12,010 nt of DNA from Candidatus Zixiibacteriota bacterium (GTDB taxonomy: Bacteria; Zixibacteria; MSB-5A5; GN15; FEB-12), in contig JACRAV010000175.1 in assembly GCA_016213305.1 (NCBI GenBank), positions 1 through 12,010 on the forward strand, written 5' to 3'. The notes beneath the pieces were generated by a model. The model saw only the letters and a program-made list of their open reading frames with translations. It was not told the origin of the DNA and made no database searches. Of the stretch, positions 5,426-12,010 are shown one piece after another (within the stretch, counting starts at the first letter, position 1; the number at the start of each line of letters is the position of its first letter). Position numbers and translations under genes: made by a program.

Positions 5426-6112
5426 TTAAGTGCCAAGTTGCTTGAGCAGATGTCTGGCCTGCTCGGCCGCTTTTCCATTCGGCTCAAGCTCGAGGTACCT
5501 GTTCCAATAGTAGCGCGAGGAATCGATCTGTTTCAGGTCGTTGTACACAATCCCGATGTTGAAAATGCAGATGGTGTGCTTCGAGTCCTGTGCCAGCACT
5601 TTCTGAAATTCTTCCAGCGCCCGCTTGGCCAATCCCATGCCGTGCAGACAGGCGCCGTAGTCGGTGCGGACATCGACCGACTTGCCATCGATGGCCAGCG
5701 CCCGGCGGTAACATTCGGCCGCCATTGGAAACTCCGCGTTATCCATATGGTGGTTGCCGGCATCAACCAGACCGGCGTAATCGGTCGGCAGATTGTTTAA
5801 TTGCGGCATCTCGGCTCCAGCCATCTCCTGCGATCCCGGCCCGGTAAGCGGCGGATGCTGTGGGGGCAGACCCTGGTCCGCCGGATTTGCCGATTGCACG
5901 GGCGCCTCCGGCCTGGGCGACGGTTGCCTCAGTACGAAGTATGCTGTTCCCGCCAGCAGGAGCGCGGCCACGATAATGATGGTATCACGCATGCCCGTTG
6001 ATTTGCCGGTGGCCGCGCCCGCTCGACCCTTCAGGTTTGCGCCGCAGTCCGGGCAGTATTTTGCGGTAGTCTGCGCGGTGTGTCCGCACGACGGACAGGA
6101 TATGGTTGTCAT
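5426..6112 (-). CDS. Zinc-ribbon, single-pass membrane TPR protein
   Basis: The 228-residue product has three parts. An N-terminal zinc ribbon carries Cys6/Cys9 and Cys20/Cys23 (SCPSCG and YCPDCG). One transmembrane helix spans about 43-61. A Pro/Gln-rich linker is followed by about three tetratricopeptide repeats (about 110-211), with typical AxxxYRRALAID and ALEEFQKVLAQD helices. With no signal peptide, the ribbon is probably cytoplasmic and the repeats periplasmic, so it may be an assembly or scaffolding protein; its partners are unknown. The start at 6112 was chosen because MTTISC opens the ribbon and AGGA (6122-6125) lies nine bases upstream. The frame stays open to 6457, but that extension crosses the divergent promoter region. 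It heads the cluster followed by comF, xerD and the receiver-GGDEF gene. Confidence 0.8.
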   Translation of the reverse strand: MTTISCPSCGHTAQTTAKYCPDCGANLKGRAGAATGKSTGMRDTIIIVAALLLAGTAYFVLRQPSPRPEAPVQSANPADQGLPPQHPPLTGPGSQEMAGAEMPQLNNLPTDYAGLVDAGNHHMDNAEFPMAAECYRRALAIDGKSVDVRTDYGACLHGMGLAKRALEEFQKVLAQDSKHTICIFNIGIVYNDLKQIDSSRYYWNRYLELEPNGKAAEQARHLLKQLGT

Positions 6113-6146
6113 CTGCAATTGTCCTTTCTCCTTTATTGACGAGCGC

Positions 6147-6175
6147 AATATACATTGGTTTACATAAGAGTGCAA
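6147..6175 (-). promoter_or_regulatory. Possible promoter for the zinc-ribbon/comF/xerD cluster
   Basis: On the minus strand, TATATT (6152-6147) matches five of six bases of a sigma-70 -10 box. TTGCAC (6175-6170) is a weaker -35 (three of six), and the spacer is 17 bases. Initiation near 6140 would leave a leader of about 28 bases that carries the AGGA ribosome site. Motif matching by eye only. Confidence 0.35.
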
Positions 6176-6209
6176 CGGCGTCGTCGTAGCCGGATCGCGC
6201 AAATAACTG

Positions 6210-6238
6210 ATGACTTCGGTCTCGCCGGCCCTTATATT
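6210..6238 (+). promoter_or_regulatory. Possible promoter for the M28 peptidase gene
   Basis: ATGACT (6210-6215, four of six against TTGACA) and TATATT (6233-6238, five of six against TATAAT) are separated by exactly 17 bases. Initiation near 6245 gives a leader of about 37 bases before the ATG at 6282. The -10 hexamer is the same as in the opposing promoter candidate, and the two lie back to back in a 169-base divergent gap. Confidence 0.4.
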
Positions 6239-6281
6239 TGTCGCCAAGAGACAATGCTCTGACAAAAGGATAAGTGTAACT

Positions 6282-7988
6282 ATGAAAGCTCTGAAAGTCC
6301 TTCTGCCGGTACTTCTGACACTGTTGCCGATCGTCGCCAACGCCGCGTACACCATCACCCCCGATTCGATCCTCAAGCACATTGCCATTCTCGCCTCGGA
6401 CTCGCTTGAGGGGCGCGAAGTCGGCGAGCCGGGCGAATGGAAAGCCGCCATGTACATTCAGGAGATATTCAAGCAGATCGGTCTGGAACCAAAGGGCGAT
6501 CCGGGCCAGTATTTGCAGGCGTTCGGCTTCAACAAGCAGATCGATTTCGGCCCCGGCAACAAGCTGGTGGTCAACGGCAAGTCCCTGCAGATCCGCGAGG
6601 AATTCCTCCCCATGTACCAGTCGGCCAGCCAATCCTTTGATTTCCAGGAGGTCGTGCCGGTGGGATATGGCATCACCTCCGAGGATTCATCCTATGACGA
6701 CTACAAGGGATTACAAACCGAGGGCAAAGCGGTTTTGGTCATGCGTGACGCCCCCAAAGCAGAATCCAATCCTCATGTCGATTTTTCCAAATACAATTCC
6801 CTGACCGATAAGATCACCAACGCGCTGGCCCACAAGGCGGCGGCTGTCTTCTTTATTACACCGCCTGATCAAGACGACACCCTGATGAGCATGGGCGGCG
6901 CGCATGTGGCGGTGAAAGATATTCCGATCATTTTCCTTCGCCGGAAGGGTCTTGAGAAACTCGGCCTGGATCTGGCTGAACCGGGAGCATTCAGCGCCGT
7001 CGGCCGGACTGAACTGATCCCGATCAAAGACACCGGCTACAATGTGGCAGGGTATCTCTCGACGGGGAATGACACCGTCGTCATCATCGGAGCACACTAC
7101 GATCACCTCGGCTGGGGTGGCAAGGGAAGTTCCCGGTATCTAGGCAAAGAAAAGAAGATCCATTACGGCGCGGACGACAACGCATCGGGGACCGCGGCCA
7201 TGATGGAACTGGCGCGTCACTTTTCCTCGATTAAGTCCCAGCTTCATTATTCCATTCTCTTTGTGGCCTTCTCCGGCGAAGAGTCAGGGATTCTGGGTTC
7301 GTCCTGGTATGTAAAACACTGGACTATCGATTCGAGCAAACTCCGGATGATGGTGAATCTCGATATGGTGGGTCGCCTGCGGGCGCAGGACAAAGGGCTG
7401 GCGATTTTCGGCACCGGCACCTGCACCGAGTTCAAGCAGTATTTTGACAGCACCCTGACCGACAGCACGATGAAGCTGAACTTCCAGGAATCCGGCACCG
7501 CCCCGTCCGATGTCACCGCATTTTACAACAATGGGATACCGGTGCTCTTCTTCTTCACCGGCCAGCACGAAGACTATCACACGCCGGAAGATGTCGTCTC
7601 AAAAATCGATACCCATGGCGTGGTGCAGGTGACCAATCTTGTGGAGCGAATCGTCAACCACTTTGATCAGGCGGGCGGACATCTGGCGTTCCAGAAAACC
7701 AAGGATTCCGAAACCGGGCGCATGAAATCGTTTTCGGTGACCCTGGGCGTCATGCCGGACTATGTGGCGACGGTCAAGGGGATGAAAGTTGACGGCGTGT
7801 CGCCGGATCGTCCGGCTGAGCGCGCCGGTATCGTGAAAGGCGACGTCATCATTCAGATGGGCCAGTACAAGATCGACGACATCTACGCGTACATGAGCGC
7901 CCTCGGCAAATTCCGCAAGGGTGACTCCTGTCAGATAACAGTAGAGCGCGGCAAGGACACGCTGAATTTGATGGTGAATTTCAAGTAA
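6282..7988 (+). CDS. Secreted M28 family metallopeptidase with PA and PDZ domains
   Basis: The 568-residue protein has a signal peptide at 1-21 (KALK, hydrophobic core, cut after ANA). A peptidase M28 domain carries an inserted protease-associated region at about 120-240, and a PDZ domain follows at about 485-568. The dizinc site looks complete: His272 in GAHYDH, Asp298 in GADDNASG, Glu333 (base) and Glu334 in SGEES, Asp361 in NLDMVG and His433 in DYHTPED. M28 enzymes are mostly aminopeptidases. Export to the periplasm or outside suggests use of peptides, and the PDZ domain may position substrates or partners. The start at 6282 has AAAGGA 11 bases upstream and gives a clean signal peptide; the frame is open back to 6210 but that part would spoil it. 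It is the only plus-strand gene here, divergent from the comF cluster, and it ends seven bases from the end of rel. Confidence 0.92.
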   Translation: MKALKVLLPVLLTLLPIVANAAYTITPDSILKHIAILASDSLEGREVGEPGEWKAAMYIQEIFKQIGLEPKGDPGQYLQAFGFNKQIDFGPGNKLVVNGKSLQIREEFLPMYQSASQSFDFQEVVPVGYGITSEDSSYDDYKGLQTEGKAVLVMRDAPKAESNPHVDFSKYNSLTDKITNALAHKAAAVFFITPPDQDDTLMSMGGAHVAVKDIPIIFLRRKGLEKLGLDLAEPGAFSAVGRTELIPIKDTGYNVAGYLSTGNDTVVIIGAHYDHLGWGGKGSSRYLGKEKKIHYGADDNASGTAAMMELARHFSSIKSQLHYSILFVAFSGEESGILGSSWYVKHWTIDSSKLRMMVNLDMVGRLRAQDKGLAIFGTGTCTEFKQYFDSTLTDSTMKLNFQESGTAPSDVTAFYNNGIPVLFFFTGQHEDYHTPEDVVSKIDTHGVVQVTNLVERIVNHFDQAGGHLAFQKTKDSETGRMKSFSVTLGVMPDYVATVKGMKVDGVSPDRPAERAGIVKGDVIIQMGQYKIDDIYAYMSALGKFRKGDSCQITVERGKDTLNLMVNFK

Positions 7989-7995
7989 CGGTGGT

Positions 7996-10155
7996 TCAGA
8001 CGCGCTGGGCCAGATCGGCGTCGCTGTCTTCCCCGCGCCGGGATCGCTGGACGCTGATCACACCCTTGATCTTGCGTACCTTGTCGATCACCCGATTGAG
8101 GTGCGAGAGGTTGGAGACCTCGATGACAAACCGCCCGCGGGCGGTGGTGTCCTGTGTGAACATCTCCGCGCCCCGGACATTGGTGTCCGAGTCGGCGATC
8201 GCCTCGGTTACGTCGCGGAGCATGTTCTTGCGGTCTTCGACGATCAGGTCAAGCTGAACGACAAACGACTCGCGCGGACCGGCATCCCAGCTGACCGCAA
8301 TTTTCCGCTCCGGATACTTGTTCCCCAGCTCGATGGCGGCATGACACTCCGCATTGTGTACCGTCACGCCGCGTCCTCGCGTGATGAATCCCACGATATC
8401 CTCACCGGGCACCGGCTGACAGCACCCGCCGAAGCGGAACATCATATTATCAAGTCCCTGAACACGGACCCCCTTCGAACCGCGGATCCGTTCCAGCGCG
8501 CGCTCGACAAACCCGGGTTCGACCGGCTTTTCTTCGGGGGCAATAAGGGCGGTCAGACCGCCAGCAGTCAGCGACCCGTTGCCGATGGCCGCGAAAAGAT
8601 CATCAACGGATTTCTTATTCAGCTGTTCGGCGAACTCCTGAAGCAGGTCGTCGGACGGCAGACTAGCCCGCAGTTCCTTGAGTTTGCGCTCGACGATCTG
8701 TCGGCCAAGTTTGACTGACTGATCAAATCCCACCTGCTTGAGCCAGCGACGAATCTTGGAACGAGCGTACGACGTCTTGACAAGCTTCAGCCAGTCATGG
8801 GAGGGGGTTCGATTTGGATTGGTGATGATTTCGACCATATCTCCCGACTGAAGCGGTGTGGAAAGGGGCTGGAGCCGCCCGTTGATTTTGGAGCCGGCGC
8901 AATGCAGGCCGACCTCGGTATGAACCAGAAATGCAAAGTCGAGCGGCGTCGATCCCTTGGGCAGGTGCATCAGCTTGCCGTTCGGGGTATAGACGAAAAT
9001 ATCCTCCGAGTACAAATCCATCTTGAGGTATTCGAGGAATTCAGACGGATTGGTCATGTCCTTCTGCCAATCGAGCACGTCGCGAAGCCACCTGATCTGC
9101 AGGTCATCGCGGCTCATCTGCTGGCGACCTTCTTTGTACAGCCAGTGGGCGGCGATACCGGCTTCGGCGGCATGATGCATGTGATGAGTGCGAATCTGGA
9201 TTTCGACCATCCGGTTGTGCGGTCCGAACACGGTGGTATGCAGAGAGCGATACCCGTTCGGCTTGGGGGTGGCGATATAGTCGTGGAATCGCTCCGGCAC
9301 CGGCTTCCACATGGCGTGGATGATCCCCATAGCATGGTAACACTCCCGCTCACTGTTGACCACCACCCGGATCGCGAGCAGATCGTAGATTTGCTCAAAC
9401 GGAACCTTGCGATATTTTATTTTGCGGTAGATCGAGGACAAGTGTTTCGCGCGACCATAGACGGTAGCGATTATCCCATCTTTGGCCAGCACATCCTTTA
9501 TAGGCGTGACCACCTCGGCGATGTACGCTTCCCGTTCCGCCTTCTTTTCCTTGACGCGTTCGGCCAGGTCCTGATAAACATCCGGTTCCGTGTATTTGAA
9601 CGCCAGGTCCTCGAGTTCTTCCTTCAATTTATGAATGCCCAGGCGGTGCGCGAGCGGGCAATAGACGTCGCGGGTCTCCAGCGCGATTCGCATCCGCTTT
9701 TCCGGAGGAAGGTGTTCGAGCGTGCGCATGTTGTGAACCCGATCGGCCAGTTTGATCAGGATGACCCGGATGTCCTTGGCCATCGACAACAACATCTTGC
9801 GGAAATACTCGACCTGCTGTTCCTCGTAGGAACTGAAATGCACGGCGCCGATCTTCGTGACGCCGTCCACGAGCTCGGCCACCTCATCGCCGAATTCGCG
9901 TCGGAGATCGTCGAGCGTATATTCGGTGTCCTCGACCACGTCGTGAACCAGACCGGCCACGATACTCTCGGAATCCATATGGAGTTCGGCCAGCACGAAC
10001 GCCACTTCGAGACAATGCTCCACGAACGGTTCTCCCGACTGCCGTTTTTGTCCGGCATGAGCCATGTCGGAAAATTCATAAGCGCGGCGAATCTGCGCCA
10101 CATCCAGATTGGCGTTGAACGATTCGATATGAATGATGAACTCCGCCAAATTCAT
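7996..10155 (-). CDS. rel: Bifunctional (p)ppGpp synthetase/hydrolase, RelA/SpoT family
   Basis: The 719-residue protein has the full long-RSH layout. The N-terminal hydrolase domain has His47, His71-Asp72 (LVHDVVEDT) and Asp138 (LADRVHN), all present, so degradation of ppGpp is expected. The synthetase domain (about 230-345) has RAKHLSSIYRK (235-245), YDLLAIR, NGYRSLH (300-306) and Glu318 in VEIQIRT, so synthesis is also likely. They are followed by a TGS domain (about 383-447), a Cys-rich region (Cys578-Cys579, His600, Cys604) and a C-terminal ACT domain (about 630-705), which sense starved ribosomes. The intact hydrolase and RxKH-type synthetase argue for a Rel/SpoT enzyme and not monofunctional RelA. 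The ATG at 10155 overlaps the stop of the glycosyltransferase gene as ATGA, and only a weak GGCGG-type site precedes it, so translation is probably coupled to that gene. Confidence 0.95.
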   Translation of the reverse strand: MNLAEFIIHIESFNANLDVAQIRRAYEFSDMAHAGQKRQSGEPFVEHCLEVAFVLAELHMDSESIVAGLVHDVVEDTEYTLDDLRREFGDEVAELVDGVTKIGAVHFSSYEEQQVEYFRKMLLSMAKDIRVILIKLADRVHNMRTLEHLPPEKRMRIALETRDVYCPLAHRLGIHKLKEELEDLAFKYTEPDVYQDLAERVKEKKAEREAYIAEVVTPIKDVLAKDGIIATVYGRAKHLSSIYRKIKYRKVPFEQIYDLLAIRVVVNSERECYHAMGIIHAMWKPVPERFHDYIATPKPNGYRSLHTTVFGPHNRMVEIQIRTHHMHHAAEAGIAAHWLYKEGRQQMSRDDLQIRWLRDVLDWQKDMTNPSEFLEYLKMDLYSEDIFVYTPNGKLMHLPKGSTPLDFAFLVHTEVGLHCAGSKINGRLQPLSTPLQSGDMVEIITNPNRTPSHDWLKLVKTSYARSKIRRWLKQVGFDQSVKLGRQIVERKLKELRASLPSDDLLQEFAEQLNKKSVDDLFAAIGNGSLTAGGLTALIAPEEKPVEPGFVERALERIRGSKGVRVQGLDNMMFRFGGCCQPVPGEDIVGFITRGRGVTVHNAECHAAIELGNKYPERKIAVSWDAGPRESFVVQLDLIVEDRKNMLRDVTEAIADSDTNVRGAEMFTQDTTARGRFVIEVSNLSHLNRVIDKVRKIKGVISVQRSRRGEDSDADLAQRV

Positions 10156-11210
10156 AATGACCGCCCGGATGCTGCAGGCGCTTGCTCAAGCACGGCCCAG
10201 ACGGCGTCAGCTACGGTCGCGACCGCCAGCGAGCGCATGCAGTTGCACTTCTTTTGCGGACAGCGACAGACCGCGACGGATGGTTGAAGCACGCGGTGTC
10301 CCTCGCCGAGCGGCCCCCATCGCACCGGAGACATCACCCGCTTGCTCGGATAGAGTCCGACCACCCGGGTGCCGACCGCCGCGGCCAGATGAAGCGGGCC
10401 GGTCGAATTCGAAACTACGAGACGGGCGCGCGCCAGCACCGCGGTCAGGGTGCGAAGATCGGTGTCGCCGGCGATGGTGGTCGGCCGGATGCGCATGGCC
10501 GAGACCATACGTTCTATAATTGGCGTTTCAGACATCGAACCGCTTATAACAACGGGAATTCCTTTCTGCTGTATCTCATCGACCAGTTTCTGATAATGCT
10601 CAAGCGGCCAGCTGTCGGCCGAACCGCCGGAACCGGGATGAATCAGTACAAAATCGCCGACAACGCCTCGCCCTTTCAGTATGTCGTCGGCATGCTTCTG
10701 CTCCCGTTCGGTTATATTGACCCGGGGGGTCGCGACGGTCGGACCATCGACGAAGAATTTGAGGAAATCAAGATTGTATTCCGCCTCGTGCTGTCGGTTG
10801 GATTTGCGGCTGTGATGAATATGATGATTGAAATATAGAGAATGAAACCGCCGCGAGGTGCCGATCCGATGCGGCACGCCGACCCGGTACAGGAGGCGGC
10901 AGACATGGGGTTCGGGATAGAGCACGACCGCGACCTGATACCCCGCACGCTGGACTTTGGACTGCAGTTCAATGCGATATCGTCCGTTCATAACCAGCTG
11001 GTCGTGCTGGACCCGCACGATACCGTCGATCCGCGAATTATTCTCAAGCACCGGCGAGGCATACAGAGAGGCCATGACGTGCACTTCGCAATCGGGATAG
11101 CGCAGTTTTATCGACTCGGCCAGCGGCACGGCCATCAGCAAGTCACCAATCCGGTCGGTCCGGCTGACCAGAATCTTCGATCCGGGCATGATATTCAAAT
11201 CGGCGGCCAT
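10152..11210 (-). CDS. Glycosyltransferase family 9 (heptosyltransferase-like)
   Basis: The 352-residue protein resembles ADP-heptose:LPS heptosyltransferases (WaaC/WaaF type), which build the inner core of lipopolysaccharide on the cytoplasmic face. The opening motif SRTDRIGDLLMAVP (16-29) holds the likely catalytic Asp19. The donor-binding half has HPGSGGSADSWPLEHY (191-206) and SNSTGPLHLAAAVG (267-280), where the usual Asp before TGP is Ser. A Cys cluster CRCPQKKCNC (315-324) near the end resembles Cys motifs in related enzymes. The exact sugar is not determined. The start at 11210 has GGAAAG (11221-11226) ten bases upstream, inside the end of the preceding gene; an open extension to 11258 lies within that gene, and a later ATG at 11189 lacks a ribosome site. 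The gene follows the family 2 glycosyltransferase by seven bases and overlaps rel by four. Confidence 0.88.
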   Translation of the reverse strand: MAADLNIMPGSKILVSRTDRIGDLLMAVPLAESIKLRYPDCEVHVMASLYASPVLENNSRIDGIVRVQHDQLVMNGRYRIELQSKVQRAGYQVAVVLYPEPHVCRLLYRVGVPHRIGTSRRFHSLYFNHHIHHSRKSNRQHEAEYNLDFLKFFVDGPTVATPRVNITEREQKHADDILKGRGVVGDFVLIHPGSGGSADSWPLEHYQKLVDEIQQKGIPVVISGSMSETPIIERMVSAMRIRPTTIAGDTDLRTLTAVLARARLVVSNSTGPLHLAAAVGTRVVGLYPSKRVMSPVRWGPLGEGHRVLQPSVAVCRCPQKKCNCMRSLAVATVADAVWAVLEQAPAASGRSL

Positions 11211-11217
11211 ATAATCT

Positions 11218-11973
11218 TTACTTTCCGGCCTTCCTCTGGAGTTGACGCAGTTTGGCATACTTGATAAACACCGCGCATGACGACAACACTGAAATCATGA
11301 GACCTTCCATACCATCCAACAATCCGGCCTTTGAAATATAATGTTTCACGAACGCCGCCGCCGGACGAATCGTCAGGTCGAAGAGTCCGGATCGTTCGCC
11401 CCTGGCTAGGGCTTGCTCGGCCCCCATAGTCGTGTACCGGTTAAACTTTTCAAAGTAGATTTCGAGGGTTGGATAGCTGTAGTGTAGCAGGTCGCGGCGG
11501 CAATGACCGACCGGACCGTCAACTACGAGCGACTCGTGCACCGTGGCGTCGGTGAACCGCCCCCTGCCCTTGCGAAAGAGGCGCGCCACGCGGTCCGGAT
11601 ACCAGCCGCAGTGACGTATCCAGCGGCCAAGAAAATTGGTGAGGCGCGGCATGTCGAATCCATCGCACGACGGCGCCCCGGCTATGATGCCCTTGATTTC
11701 TTCAGCCAGCTCGGCCGAGAGCGCCTCGTCGGCGTCGATCGACAGGATCCACTCGCCGGTGGCTTGATCGACGGCGAATTGCTTTGCCGGTCCGAATCCG
11801 GACCATTCGATGGTGAAAGTCCTCGCGCCGAACTGGCTCGCGATTTCGACGGTCCGGTCGGTGGAATGACTATCAGCCATGATGATTTCATCGGCGAAGC
11901 GCACCGATTCGAGACACCGGGCCAGGTTGGTTTCTTCGTTGTGGGTGATAATGACAACCGATAAACGGGTCAT
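11218..11973 (-). CDS. Glycosyltransferase family 2 (WaaE/KdtX-like)
   Basis: The 251-residue protein has a GT-A fold. LSVVIITHNEETNLARCLESV (4-24) starts the nucleotide-sugar domain, DSHSTDRT (34-41) follows, and SIDADEAL (78-85) contains the metal-binding DxD (Asp80, Asp82). The C-terminal half, with HESLVV, HYSYPTLEIYFEKFNRYT and a hydrophobic amphipathic tail (about 203-240), matches the lipopolysaccharide core beta-glucosyltransferase group called WaaE or KdtX. The tail suggests peripheral membrane attachment. Donor and acceptor are not certain. The ATG at 11973 lies five bases after the TAG of the upstream frame and has no strong ribosome site, which again points to coupling. With the next gene it forms the glycan part of the operon that ends in rel. 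Confidence 0.85.
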   Translation of the reverse strand: MTRLSVVIITHNEETNLARCLESVRFADEIIMADSHSTDRTVEIASQFGARTFTIEWSGFGPAKQFAVDQATGEWILSIDADEALSAELAEEIKGIIAGAPSCDGFDMPRLTNFLGRWIRHCGWYPDRVARLFRKGRGRFTDATVHESLVVDGPVGHCRRDLLHYSYPTLEIYFEKFNRYTTMGAEQALARGERSGLFDLTIRPAAAFVKHYISKAGLLDGMEGLMISVLSSCAVFIKYAKLRQLQRKAGK

Positions 11974-11978
11974 GGCGC

Positions 11979-12010
11979 CTACATCCGCTTCTCGGCCAGG
12001 ACTTCATGTA
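11979..12010 (-). CDS. C-terminal tail of an upstream gene, unknown
   Basis: The minus-strand frame entering from the right edge reads HEVLAEKRM and stops with TAG at 11981-11979, five bases before the start of the family 2 glycosyltransferase. The close spacing, with every other gene on this strand packed the same way, suggests a real gene end in the same operon. Nine residues are too few to assign a family. Confidence 0.35.
   Translation of the reverse strand, partial: HEVLAEKRM

Noticed and set aside
6210..6281. Longer N-terminus for the M28 peptidase
   Set aside because: The extension would precede a clean signal peptide and would cover the -35 and -10 candidates.
8797..10287. Long open frame on the plus strand (496 codons) opposite rel
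   Set aside because: It is a shadow of the synthetase and hydrolase domains of rel, which are unmistakable on the minus strand.

Overview
The window looks like chromosomal DNA from a Gram-negative-type bacterium with fairly high GC. It has two lipopolysaccharide-core-type glycosyltransferases, a long RelA/SpoT-family enzyme, XerD, ComF and a secreted M28 peptidase. I cannot place the organism from sequence alone. The gene mix and the repeat-rich intergenic DNA would fit a deep-branching uncultured lineage, for example of the FCB type, but that is inference.

Layout. (1) Bases 1-61, minus strand: the first 20 codons of a probable dCMP deaminase. (2) Bases 62-398: no gene, but a run of hairpins that includes two copies (A and C) of a composite two-stem repeat. 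(3) Bases 399-1862, minus: an unrecognised alpha/beta-hydrolase-like protein with a C-terminal membrane segment. (4) Bases 1863-2806: about 0.94 kb without a convincing gene, holding a third composite repeat (B), several more inverted repeats and three copies of a short GAAGCCA(A)TTTT motif. (5) Bases 2807-6112, minus: a tight four-gene cluster, read in the order zinc-ribbon/TPR membrane protein, comF, xerD, and a degenerate receiver-GGDEF protein. (6) Bases 6282-7988, plus: an exported M28 metallopeptidase with a C-terminal PDZ domain, divergent from the cluster and convergent with rel. (7) Bases 7996-12010, minus: an envelope/stress operon with the tail of an unknown gene, a family 2 glycosyltransferase, a family 9 (heptosyltransferase-like) glycosyltransferase and a bifunctional-type (p)ppGpp synthetase/hydrolase joined by ATGA overlap.

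How the parts fit. The right-hand operon couples outer-membrane glycan assembly to the stringent-response enzyme. The middle cluster joins DNA uptake/phosphoribosyltransferase-like (ComF), site-specific recombination (XerD) and a probable signalling protein whose receiver and GGDEF signatures are both degenerate. The left third is different in character: one orphan hydrolase lies between direct copies of a structured repeat, so it may be a mobile or recombination-prone segment. The most unusual signal in the window is that repeat, whose second stem changes in compensated base pairs between copies.
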